DNA of 64,000 bases from Marinobacter salexigens (lineage in GTDB: Bacteria > Pseudomonadota > Gammaproteobacteria > Pseudomonadales > Oleiphilaceae): NCBI RefSeq assembly GCF_002806945.1, contig NZ_NIHC01000006.1:1-64000 (forward strand). Direction: 5' to 3'. Each line of letters opens with the position of its first letter. The first letter of the stretch is position 1. This document shows positions 16,375-23,939 of this stretch, piece after piece. The notes under the pieces were generated by a model. The model was given only the letters and a program-made list of their open reading frames with translations, searched no databases and was not told the origin of the DNA. The position numbers and the translations under genes were made by a program.

Positions 16375-17817
16375 ATGCAGGAAAAACTCAATGATGGCAG
16401 GCTCAAGCAAGATCGAGAGGTGCTTTTGCATCTGGTTTGGTCGATGCCCATTGAGCAGGCAGCTGACAAGCTCGGGATTTCAGGGGCCGCGCTGAAGAAA
16501 CTGTGCACCAAGCTTTCTGTTCCCAAGCCCCCTTCGGGCTATTGGGCGCGATTCAAGGGTAATCAGGAGCGACCTATCCCGCCAATGACTGCATACCTGG
16601 ACATGCTCAGTGCTCAGCTTAACCAAAAACCTATTCAACCAGGGGTTCATTTATCGGAGCGGAAAAAAGAACTTTTCGAAAGGGCTGCTGAGATCGCTCT
16701 TAACCAGAACTCCGAATTGGGGCGATTCGAGTTCAAAGGAACAGTGCTTGTACAAATCGATCCCCCACTGGCGTCCGCCGTTTTAACAACGGCGATTAAG
16801 CGCTTCGAAGATTTACTACCAAACACGCCATTTGCTTCTGCAAGACAGGTTGCTGCCGGGCTTCTAGATGCTCTGTTGCCATTGGTCGCCAAGCATGTGT
16901 TGGTATTCCCGAAACCTGAAAAATACAGCCATCGGAACGAGAACGAATTCGTTGTGGTCCGTGTTTCCGAGGAGCTCCTGTTGCACCTCACAAACGCCAA
17001 GCGATTAGCTGATGAGCTGTACTTAGCATTCTCAGCAATCCCACTTAATAGCTCAGAATATTGCCAGAGCGTTCGGTATATCTTTTCATCGAAATCATAT
17101 TGCATTGCCAAAGCGGATCTTTGCGTGTCGGGGACACACGCTTGGCTCAGAATTGAACAGCAATCACCCAACGATATCTATGAGACGGATCCGGTTCCAA
17201 TTGACCACCTGGGGCCGCTATCTTTTTTTCCAGAACGTCAGCGCAATACTCACACCGACCCAGAGGTGCGAATATACCGAGAAGACTGGAGTCTACTACA
17301 GACTCTACTGGAGGCTGAGGATATGCATACACTCGCATCCTCTGTCGTGTACGACCTTCTGGATTCCGACTTACACCAGAAGCTGGCGCGTGCTATGAAG
17401 ATTTGGTGGCCCAGCGAACAATTCCAGGCGCTGCAGCTACTGCAAGACGGGTTGCTCTCTGCCGAAGAAATAATCGAGCAATGGGAATCAGAACTTGAAG
17501 TTGCCAAACAGCGAGTTTGTGAAAAGATCCTTGGTGTTCGCCGCGGGGATATTTTGCAGGTTATGCAGCAAGGAAAACCCGGGCGTATCCAAGTCGAAAG
17601 ACTGGATGTGTTCAAGTACGAACACAACGTGACCTTTATGGCTCATGGCAAGCTGTTCAGAAAAGACGGGATGGTCGGAAAACGAAACGAAACGCTGTAT
17701 TTGTCGACACCAACGTCTATCGGTCACCAATTGACAGGATTCAAGGAATCACCTCCCACAGTTTCACAACAAGCGTCTATGGCCGCACCATACTGGAAAT
17801 GGAGTTGGCGACGTTAA
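16375..17817 (+). CDS. HTH-domain protein of unknown function, divergent from the defence operon
   Basis: This 480-residue protein begins with a helix-turn-helix (about residues 18-60): HLVWSMPIEQAADKLGISG, then a helix ending KLSVPKPPSGYWARF. This GISxxALxKxCxxLxxPxPPxGYW pattern is a recurring N-terminal HTH in mobile-element proteins. The remaining ~400 residues are mixed helix and strand and I recognise no enzyme motif. It is transcribed away from the RloC-like gene across a shared 178-bp region that contains an operator-like array, so it may regulate the operon. Its stop shares a TTAA with the convergent gene on the other strand. Confidence 0.65.
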   Translation: MQEKLNDGRLKQDREVLLHLVWSMPIEQAADKLGISGAALKKLCTKLSVPKPPSGYWARFKGNQERPIPPMTAYLDMLSAQLNQKPIQPGVHLSERKKELFERAAEIALNQNSELGRFEFKGTVLVQIDPPLASAVLTTAIKRFEDLLPNTPFASARQVAAGLLDALLPLVAKHVLVFPKPEKYSHRNENEFVVVRVSEELLLHLTNAKRLADELYLAFSAIPLNSSEYCQSVRYIFSSKSYCIAKADLCVSGTHAWLRIEQQSPNDIYETDPVPIDHLGPLSFFPERQRNTHTDPEVRIYREDWSLLQTLLEAEDMHTLASSVVYDLLDSDLHQKLARAMKIWWPSEQFQALQLLQDGLLSAEEIIEQWESELEVAKQRVCEKILGVRRGDILQVMQQGKPGRIQVERLDVFKYEHNVTFMAHGKLFRKDGMVGKRNETLYLSTPTSIGHQLTGFKESPPTVSQQASMAAPYWKWSWRR

Positions 17818-18191
17818 TGGTGCGTTAGCTCTATGGGTACACTAATGACCCCAGTCACCAACCCCCAATCAGCAACTTCTGTAGCGTACTGCATTAGAAG
17901 ATTTGGCTGGTAATGTGAGTGGGTCATTCGTCCGTTTTTATCGTTTCTGATATTGCCGATCAGACGCTCATTGAACATCTCTATCGCAAGCGAAGGAATG
18001 TAGCGGCTTTGATCCCCATAAAACTTATGGATGATCTGTTTTGCGTTCATCAATTGAGTATCGCCGAGTCCCCAAGCATCAGTCGGGTCTAACTGAGCGA
18101 GAGCCAGAGAAAACAACTCGAGAATGCGCTCAAAATCATCAGCTGATAGATAATTATAGCCAGCAAACGGCATTACGTGTTTCGTTGTCAT
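17814..18191 (-). CDS. Hypothetical protein, 125 residues
   Basis: I do not recognise a family. The protein is soluble, helical and moderately acidic, with no signal peptide or membrane segment. It converges on the HTH gene with a four-base TTAA overlap and has a well-formed frame. Position between the defence operon and the integrase module suggests island cargo. Confidence 0.5.
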   Translation of the reverse strand: MTTKHVMPFAGYNYLSADDFERILELFSLALAQLDPTDAWGLGDTQLMNAKQIIHKFYGDQSRYIPSLAIEMFNERLIGNIRNDKNGRMTHSHYQPNLLMQYATEVADWGLVTGVISVPIELTHH

Positions 18192-18340
18192 AGAACGATG
18201 GCCCGAGTGATCAGAAGATGTCTCAGCGAATAATTACATGACTTATCTTATCTACAAGCCAACAAACACAGCTTTCAGTACTAACCCAGCCTCACATCTA
18301 AATTAGTCGCAAGACACTCCACATTCTGCCAACCCTGCAA

Positions 18341-18366
18341 AACGACGGCATTTTTATGCGGTCGTT
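18341..18366. other. Hairpin upstream of the excisionase-integrase pair
   Basis: AACGACGGCAT and ATGCGGTCGTT form an 11-bp stem with one mismatch around a TTT loop. It lies in the 294-bp gap between the leftward 125-residue gene and the rightward excisionase-like gene. It has no U-tract on either side, so it is more likely a protein site or recombination feature than a terminator. Confidence 0.35.
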
Positions 18367-18485
18367 GTGCGCTTGCTTCTGCTCAAAAACACTTACAGTT
18401 AGCTACATGCCTGATCGAGTTTGACTCCAATAGAGCCCAACTTAAGGGTCAGATGCTTACTTCTTAATGAGTTCTGGAGATAGCT

Positions 18486-18746
18486 ATGCGTCCGGTATCA
18501 ATTGAAGATTTTATCCAGGTTGTCTTTGAATACGACAGCGCGCCGCCTGCCCCTTCAACTGTTCGTCGACTCTGCTCAGCGAAAGACGAGTTCGGACTGG
18601 CAGTTATCCCGGGTGCCTTTAAGCTCGGGAAAGCCTGGAAGATCGACTTGGATGAGTATTTCCGGGAGATGGAGCGTCGGATGTCCGGATCCGGTGCTGA
18701 AGATGACAGCTTCATCCACGAATTGGCGAGTAAATTAGCTTCCTGA
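18486..18746 (+). CDS. Excisionase-like small HTH protein
   Basis: This 86-residue protein has the pattern of phage and island excisionases: an N-terminal helix, STVRRLCSAKDEFG, then IPGAFKLGKAWKIDLDEYF, in which a G-x-x-K-x-G-x-x-W-x-I-D segment forms the winged-helix contact. A GGAG ribosome site precedes the ATG. Its stop lies one base before the integrase ATG, so the two are co-transcribed and likely co-translated. It probably directs excision of the island. Its small size fits. Confidence 0.65.
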   Translation: MRPVSIEDFIQVVFEYDSAPPAPSTVRRLCSAKDEFGLAVIPGAFKLGKAWKIDLDEYFREMERRMSGSGAEDDSFIHELASKLAS

Positions 18747-18747
18747 T

Positions 18748-20016
18748 ATGGCACCTAGATATCGTTCGAAAAAGCATTCGAGTCTGCAAAGATACCCTGG
18801 CCTCTATCTCAGTGAGGATGGCGTTTATTTCGTCCTCCACCCTATAACAAAAAAACGGGGTAGCCTGAGGACGAAAGACAGAAGCGTTGCGATTCGTCGT
18901 TGGTCAGTTCTCAACCAGTCATGGGAGGCCGAAGTCCATGAGTGGCAGGCCAATTCGCTAGCTGAAAAATTAAATAGCCTTTCGACTCCAACAGACAAGG
19001 GAGACCATATCCTTCTAAAGGACTACCTCGCGAATTGGCGAACAGAGGTCCTTGGTCATCAAGTACAAGGCGACCGCATAGTTTGGTCTGAGTGCCGAGT
19101 CCTTTCCTTAAGAGGACCGAACAAAGGTGCCCCAATCGCTAAGCCAACCAGAGTCGATTACGCGAGCGACGCCCGGCAGCTGGAGAAAAGTGACGATGCG
19201 CAGTTCCCGCTTTCCGACCCACAAATCCTCCGGAAAATTCGCAAACTGTTATCCCCATGGTTGCAGATGCCGACACATTACAACGGTCTCAAGAACACAT
19301 TAAATCGGGTATTCCTCCATGCGGTCCAGGAAGGACTCATTGATCGTAATCCAATGATTGATATCCGTAAGGCTGCAGAAGAAAAACGCCAGGTTCTCAT
19401 CCCGGATGAAGCCTACCGGAAGATAACTGGACACCTGTGCGTGCATCGCCATAACAAACGAGATATGGACGGCACTTGGCGCGCGAAGATTTGCGATCTC
19501 ATTTATATGATGAGTCAACAGCCGATTGACGTTTTCAATTTGAAAGAAGCCCAAGGTGAACTCTATAGAAAACCCGTCGATCGCGGGGACTATTTCGCCT
19601 ACGGAGTGATCCGCTTTGCTCGCCACAAAACCAAAATCGGTATCGAACTCGAGATGAACGAGGATCTCGCAGATCTGTGGATGTGGTTCGTGGAGTTCAA
19701 GCGGAAGGAGGCCATCATCAGTGAGTATCTACTGGTGTATCCACGATATTTCGACATGCGCTCCAGAGCACAGCAGGTCAAGCATAGAACGATACAGGCT
19801 GCATGGAGAGACGCGTGCAAAAAAGCTGGGTATGGAGGTATGTACCATCTCAGAGACCTTCGCAAGAAAGGCCTGACAGAAGAGTTCCTAACCCAAGGAG
19901 AAAACGACAAAGGCGGCCATGACACGGAGGCCATGCGAAATCACTACCGATTAATAAAGCCACCTAAACGAGCCAGAACCACTATTAAATTCGATCGAGA
20001 ACAGAATACGAAATAA
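18748..20016 (+). CDS. int: Divergent tyrosine-type integrase of the island
   Basis: This 422-residue protein has the C-terminal tyrosine-recombinase fold: the beta-hairpin lysine region FARHKTKIGIELEMN, then HLRDLRKKGLTEEF and GGHDTEAMRNHYRLI, with the His and nucleophile Tyr near the end. Two catalytic positions look altered. Where the family has TGxR (Arg I) this protein has MSQQPIDVFNL, and where it has H-x-L-R it has RDLR. It runs toward the tRNA-Gly/tRNA-Cys pair and follows the excisionase-like gene by one base. It is likely the integrase that placed the island, but it may be impaired or belong to a divergent subfamily. Confidence 0.75.
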   Translation: MAPRYRSKKHSSLQRYPGLYLSEDGVYFVLHPITKKRGSLRTKDRSVAIRRWSVLNQSWEAEVHEWQANSLAEKLNSLSTPTDKGDHILLKDYLANWRTEVLGHQVQGDRIVWSECRVLSLRGPNKGAPIAKPTRVDYASDARQLEKSDDAQFPLSDPQILRKIRKLLSPWLQMPTHYNGLKNTLNRVFLHAVQEGLIDRNPMIDIRKAAEEKRQVLIPDEAYRKITGHLCVHRHNKRDMDGTWRAKICDLIYMMSQQPIDVFNLKEAQGELYRKPVDRGDYFAYGVIRFARHKTKIGIELEMNEDLADLWMWFVEFKRKEAIISEYLLVYPRYFDMRSRAQQVKHRTIQAAWRDACKKAGYGGMYHLRDLRKKGLTEEFLTQGENDKGGHDTEAMRNHYRLIKPPKRARTTIKFDREQNTK

Positions 20017-20116
20017 CTGCAGATGTTGAATAGAGACCATCAAGACCATTTGGAAACTTATAGGAGACTTACACATAGGAACATAGTACGCATATTGATT
20101 ATGAAGCTTCTGAAAA

Positions 20117-20160
20117 CCCGGCTGTTCGCATACGTAACTTGGCCTTTAGGCCAAGCCGGG
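20117..20160. other. Nested inverted repeat after the integrase
   Basis: CTTGGCC-TTTA-GGCCAAG (20138-20155) is a perfect 7-bp hairpin. It is enclosed by a second pair, CCCGGCT (from 20117) with AGCCGGG (ending 20160). There is no U-run after it, so a simple rho-independent terminator is not supported. It lies 45 bp before the next gene. Confidence 0.4.
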
Positions 20161-20205
20161 CAGTAAGAAGATTATCCGTCAATGAAATATTTCTAAGGTA
20201 AACTT

Positions 20206-20769
20206 ATGAATTTAAACAACGGCTTACAGATCTTTCGTGAACATAAAACATATATCTACGTTGCCCCGAAGGAACAGAGCATCGCAGTATCTATGCACCT
20301 TAATGATCATCATTCTGGGAAATTCTCTGAACCTTTTCTCATAAAAGACCAAGATTATTCTTCTGTCATCTATTACAGCAATGGCGAAGAGAAGGTAAAT
20401 TTGAAAATTGGGAAGTATTTGCAAACACACGAATTAGAAATCATTAAAAAGAAAAGCCGAGATTTACTCGCCGACACAGCTCTCACAGGATCTGAACTGG
20501 CGAAAGAAATTGATAATCTTGTATTGAGTGTGGGATTCGAGTTCGATAAACCTAGCCAGCCCCATGAGCTGATTCCGGACAATCCTGTAGATGGAGATCC
20601 GGAGTTTTTGCTCTATGCAACGAATGATGATCTCGCTCGCTTCGCTTTTTTAGCGTCCAGTATGTGCATTCCGTATATGCACCCCAGGGATGCATACCTA
20701 CACCTTCAACTACTGCGAAAAAACGCATTGAAGAATGCTAAAAAAATCAGTACTAGCGATTTAGCTTAG
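20206..20769 (+). CDS. Hypothetical protein, 187 residues
   Basis: I recognise no family. The frame is AT-rich and uses a TAAGGT-type ribosome site before the ATG. The first ~80 residues are predicted strand-rich (IYVAPKEQSIAVSM, SSVIYYSNGEEKVNLKI), and a charged helical region follows. No signal or membrane segment is evident. It lies between the integrase and the tRNA-proximal repeats and ends in a strong terminator, consistent with an independent cargo gene at the island edge. Confidence 0.6.
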   Translation: MNLNNGLQIFREHKTYIYVAPKEQSIAVSMHLNDHHSGKFSEPFLIKDQDYSSVIYYSNGEEKVNLKIGKYLQTHELEIIKKKSRDLLADTALTGSELAKEIDNLVLSVGFEFDKPSQPHELIPDNPVDGDPEFLLYATNDDLARFAFLASSMCIPYMHPRDAYLHLQLLRKNALKNAKKISTSDLA

Positions 20770-20801
20770 CTCATAATTCTCAATGTCAGAAATCCACCTC
20801 G

Positions 20802-20831
20802 AGGCCTCGAACAACAAAAGCGAGGCCTTTT
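20802..20831 (+). terminator. Rho-independent terminator
   Basis: AGGCCTCG (20802-20809) pairs with CGAGGCCT (20821-20828) around an 11-base loop, followed by a T run. It lies 33 bp after the 187-residue gene. Confidence 0.75.
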
Positions 20832-20880
20832 GCTATCCGCTTTAAATGACTTTTGCCAGGCTATCCATGAAAGCGGATTA

Positions 20881-20913
20881 TATTTTGGGTGTATTTTGGA
20901 TGTTTTTTGGGTG
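20881..20913. repeat. Three tandem 11-bp repeats at the island edge
   Basis: TATTTTGGGTG, TATTTTGGATG and TTTTTTGGGTG follow each other without a gap. The unit length matches one helical turn, and the array sits 54 bp from the 3' end of tRNA-Cys, where the island should join the chromosome. Such arrays commonly act as integrase or excisionase arm sites. Function is inferred. Confidence 0.55.
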
Positions 20914-20966
20914 AGAACCTGAACTAAAATCACAGGCGTTAACTAACTGATTTGAAACGATAAAAA

Positions 20967-21040
20967 TGGAGGCGCGGGTCGGAATCGAACCGGCGTACGC
21001 GGAGTTGCAGTCCGCTGCATGACCACTCTGCCACCGCGCC
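20967..21040 (-). tRNA. tRNA-Cys (anticodon GCA)
   Basis: The complement folds as a tRNA. The acceptor stem GGCGCGG pairs with CCGCGCC, the T-loop is GGTTCGATTCC, the anticodon GCA is at 21006-21008, and CCA is encoded (20967-20969). It follows tRNA-Gly on the same strand. Its 3' end faces the island, so it is the likely integration target. Confidence 0.95.
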
Positions 21041-21103
21041 TAAAAAGATCGAAGGAATCAAATCTTTGTGCTCTCAGGTTGGCATTGAGAGACTTGAGGA
21101 AAT

Positions 21104-21179
21104 TGGAGCGGGAAACGAGATTCGAACTCGCGACCCCAACCTTGGCAAGGTTGTGCTCTACCAACTGAGCTATTCCCGC
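21104..21179 (-). tRNA. tRNA-Gly (anticodon GCC)
   Basis: The complement folds as a tRNA with acceptor GCGGGAA, a GAGTTCGAATCTC T-arm, anticodon GCC (21144-21146) and an encoded CCA (21104-21106). It is the first tRNA of a Gly-Cys unit. Confidence 0.95.
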
Positions 21180-21217
21180 TCTTAGCTATTGAAGCAATGC
21201 CTCAACAACGGATGCGT

Positions 21218-21245
21218 ATTCTACGGATTACGGCTCACTCGTCAA
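21218..21245 (-). promoter_or_regulatory. Sigma-70 promoter of the tRNA-Gly/tRNA-Cys unit
   Basis: On the minus strand TTGACG (-35, 21240-21245) is followed by a 16-bp spacer and TAGAAT (-10, 21218-21223). The predicted start is about 30 bases before the tRNA-Gly 5' end, the usual distance for a tRNA operon. Confidence 0.7.
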
Positions 21246-21290
21246 GACTTTTTTTAAGTTTTTGTTTTATTTGATGTTTGCGAGCATTTT

Positions 21291-23939
21291 TTAACCAGAA
21301 ACACCCTGTATTTTCAGTGCTTCAAGGTCCCGTGGTTCTACGCCTAAATCCCGCCACTTTTCGGGGTGACAGGTAAACAACAATATCTGGTGCCGGGTGG
21401 CTGCGTCAAACAGGATACGTTTCATGCCATCCAGTCGCCCTGAGTCACTGTGTACCAGAGTGTCATCCAGTATGATCAGCGTGGGCCGCCCTGCTTCCTG
21501 CAACAAGTCCGCATAGGCCAGGCGGCTGATGAGGCCCATTTGCTCTCGGGCTCCAAAACTCAGCTCTGCCATCTGGCCCAGCTCGCTGCCCCGGCTGAAT
21601 TTCCCGGGCATGAGGTTTTCGTCTACTTCCAGGCTGGCTTCCGGGAACAGCACTGTGAGGTAATGATCCAGGTGTTTCTGTAACGGGGCCTGTAACCGGC
21701 GTGTTAGCGCCTGGCGCTTTTCAATCAGCAGATTCAACAACAAATCCAGCGCCTTTGCCCGCCTGTCCAGCTCAAGGTAGCGGCGATTAACGTGCTCCAG
21801 CTCCACCGCTAACTCGTTATGTTTCTCTTCCAGTCCTTCGGCACCCCAAGCCTCCAACCTTGCGCGGATCTCTCCCAGTTCCAGGGTGCGGTTTTGCTGG
21901 GCTTTCTCCTGATGCTCGGCGGTTGCCCGGTAACGCTCTATGTCCTGCTTCAAAAGCTCAGGACGAGCCTCACGAATCAGGGATTCTCGCTCTTTGAGGG
22001 AAACTTCGAGCTCTGCCTTCTGCTTATCAGCAGCCGCAATATCGCGAGCCGAATCTTCAATCTGCTTTTTGCGTTCAGGGCTATTCAGCTCATCTGTCAT
22101 TTGCTGCCATTCCCGTAACGCCGTTTCGCTAACGTAGCGGGCTTTGTGCAGTAAACCCTCGTGGTTTCTTTGCTTCGCCTCAGCCTCTGCAAGCTGGTTT
22201 TCTGCCTGTTTTTGCTCTGCTTCAACCTGGCTTAGGGGCTTGGCGTCTGTTTCTGTGGTTGTGGCCTCAGGCAGGGCATCAAGCTCAACGCGTCGGGCTC
22301 GCAGTTCGGTTTCCACTTCCACTCGGGCTGCTTCAAGCCGATCGACGCCTTGGGGCGCCAGAGATTTGAGAATGTCTTCATGGCGCTGTATTTGAGCCTC
22401 GGCCTCCTGTAATCGTGCCCACTTCAGCTCCGCCGCCTCAACGGATTCAACCGCCAGATCTGTTAGCTGCTGTGCTACAGAGCGCGACAACCGCTCCAGT
22501 TGCCTGCGAAGGCTGGCAAGATCCTCACCGCCGGGTTGAATGCCTAGCTCGCCGATACCGGCAACCGCTAGAACTCCCGGCTCGAGCAACAGCTTGTCGC
22601 CCTGCCCCTCAATCCTTTGCCCATCCAGTTCGAGATGTGTACCGGGGTTCAGGGTCCAGGTAAGGCGGGTGGCAACGGTCTGGACTCGGATATTCGTGTC
22701 ATCCAGTTCACGTTGATTCTTCTTTAGTTGCCGTAAGTCCTCTACAGCAATAAGGTTTTGCTTTCTGGAAGCCTCGGCCGTCGCCAGAGAAGCCTGCACA
22801 CCTCTGGCCTGCTCCTGGCTCTGCTGAAGCTGTGTCAGTTCCGCCCCCAGCCGTGTGCAGTCTTTCTTCAGGCGCTCCCGTTTATCTCTCAAGTGAGCCT
22901 GTTGCACCGCCTGAGCAGCAAGCTGGTACTGGCTTCTGGCAGCATCAACCTGCCTCGCCAATTCAGGGCTTGCCAGCTCTTCCTGCTCAAGCTGTCGTTT
23001 CGCGTTCAAGTAATTTTGATGGCGAACCTCAAGCTGCTCGGTCTGGTTGCGCCAATGCAGCTGGTTTTGTTTGAGCAAGGCGAGGGTTTGTTGAATCTGT
23101 TTAAGTGATTCCACTCCCCGAGATTGTTGCTCCTGCAAAGCCTCAACTTCGCGGTATTTTTTTTCCGCGAGTTGCATTCCCCGCCGGGCCTCTTCCCAGG
23201 GCCGTTCCCGGTTTGCCTGTTCATGCTCATCGGTCAGGGTACCCAGCCGATCGACTTGGGCTTGGTATTGCTCAACCCGGGCTTGCAAATCCGATACCTG
23301 TTGCTGCAATTCGTCACGGGTGTTTGCCAGCTCCAGATAGTCACCTCTGGGCCTGCCGGTTGATGTCAGCAGTTCCTTGCGCTGCTGCTCCACCGCTTGA
23401 ATAACCTCGTCGCCGCCGCTGCTGGCCACTTCCCCCACCAGGTTGTTCAATGCGGATTTCAGGTGTCCGCCAGCGTGTAATACGGCGTTTTCAATGTTTT
23501 GCCCGGTACCCTGCTCAACCCACAACAATCCCGGAATGCCCCAATGCTCTTCTTTGCTGGCGCCTTTTTTGGGGAACTGGTAGCCCAGTAACTCGGCCAG
23601 TTTTTCTTCGGCCTCTTCGCCACTGAAGGTTTCGTCACCCACCTTCAGATCACAGCGATGGCGTTTCAGGAAGCGCTTATCCAGTTGCCAGCGCTGACCT
23701 TTATACTCAAATTCCAGCTCAATCGTCGGCGCAGCGGAAGAATCGCCCCAGGGGGCCAGATCTTCAGCGGATTTTGATCGGTAACGTTCAAAGAAGGCGG
23801 CTCGAATGGCGCGGACCAGGGTGCTCTTGCCGGATTCGTTGGGGCCGTGGATCAGGTTGATGCCCGGCTGCAAACTATCCAGCTCAAGGCCTTGCCTGAA
23901 CTGGCGAAACTGCTCAACCCGTAAACGCTGGAGTTTCAT
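21291..23939 (-). CDS. SbcC/YhaN-like ATPase of an exonuclease complex
   Basis: This 882-residue protein is an SMC/Rad50-type ATPase. N-terminal Walker A IHGPNESGKSTLVRA is near residue 36, the middle is a long coiled coil rich in Gln and Glu, and the C-terminal ATP lobe contains ELSFGAREQMGLISRLAY and Walker B LIILDDTLVHSDSGR near 825. No CxxC zinc hook is seen in the coiled coil, and it is shorter than E. coli SbcC, both closer to YhaN. Its start overlaps the metallophosphoesterase stop by four bases. The pair should form an ATP-controlled nuclease acting on DNA ends or hairpins. Confidence 0.8.
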   Translation of the reverse strand: MKLQRLRVEQFRQFRQGLELDSLQPGINLIHGPNESGKSTLVRAIRAAFFERYRSKSAEDLAPWGDSSAAPTIELEFEYKGQRWQLDKRFLKRHRCDLKVGDETFSGEEAEEKLAELLGYQFPKKGASKEEHWGIPGLLWVEQGTGQNIENAVLHAGGHLKSALNNLVGEVASSGGDEVIQAVEQQRKELLTSTGRPRGDYLELANTRDELQQQVSDLQARVEQYQAQVDRLGTLTDEHEQANRERPWEEARRGMQLAEKKYREVEALQEQQSRGVESLKQIQQTLALLKQNQLHWRNQTEQLEVRHQNYLNAKRQLEQEELASPELARQVDAARSQYQLAAQAVQQAHLRDKRERLKKDCTRLGAELTQLQQSQEQARGVQASLATAEASRKQNLIAVEDLRQLKKNQRELDDTNIRVQTVATRLTWTLNPGTHLELDGQRIEGQGDKLLLEPGVLAVAGIGELGIQPGGEDLASLRRQLERLSRSVAQQLTDLAVESVEAAELKWARLQEAEAQIQRHEDILKSLAPQGVDRLEAARVEVETELRARRVELDALPEATTTETDAKPLSQVEAEQKQAENQLAEAEAKQRNHEGLLHKARYVSETALREWQQMTDELNSPERKKQIEDSARDIAAADKQKAELEVSLKERESLIREARPELLKQDIERYRATAEHQEKAQQNRTLELGEIRARLEAWGAEGLEEKHNELAVELEHVNRRYLELDRRAKALDLLLNLLIEKRQALTRRLQAPLQKHLDHYLTVLFPEASLEVDENLMPGKFSRGSELGQMAELSFGAREQMGLISRLAYADLLQEAGRPTLIILDDTLVHSDSGRLDGMKRILFDAATRHQILLFTCHPEKWRDLGVEPRDLEALKIQGVSG

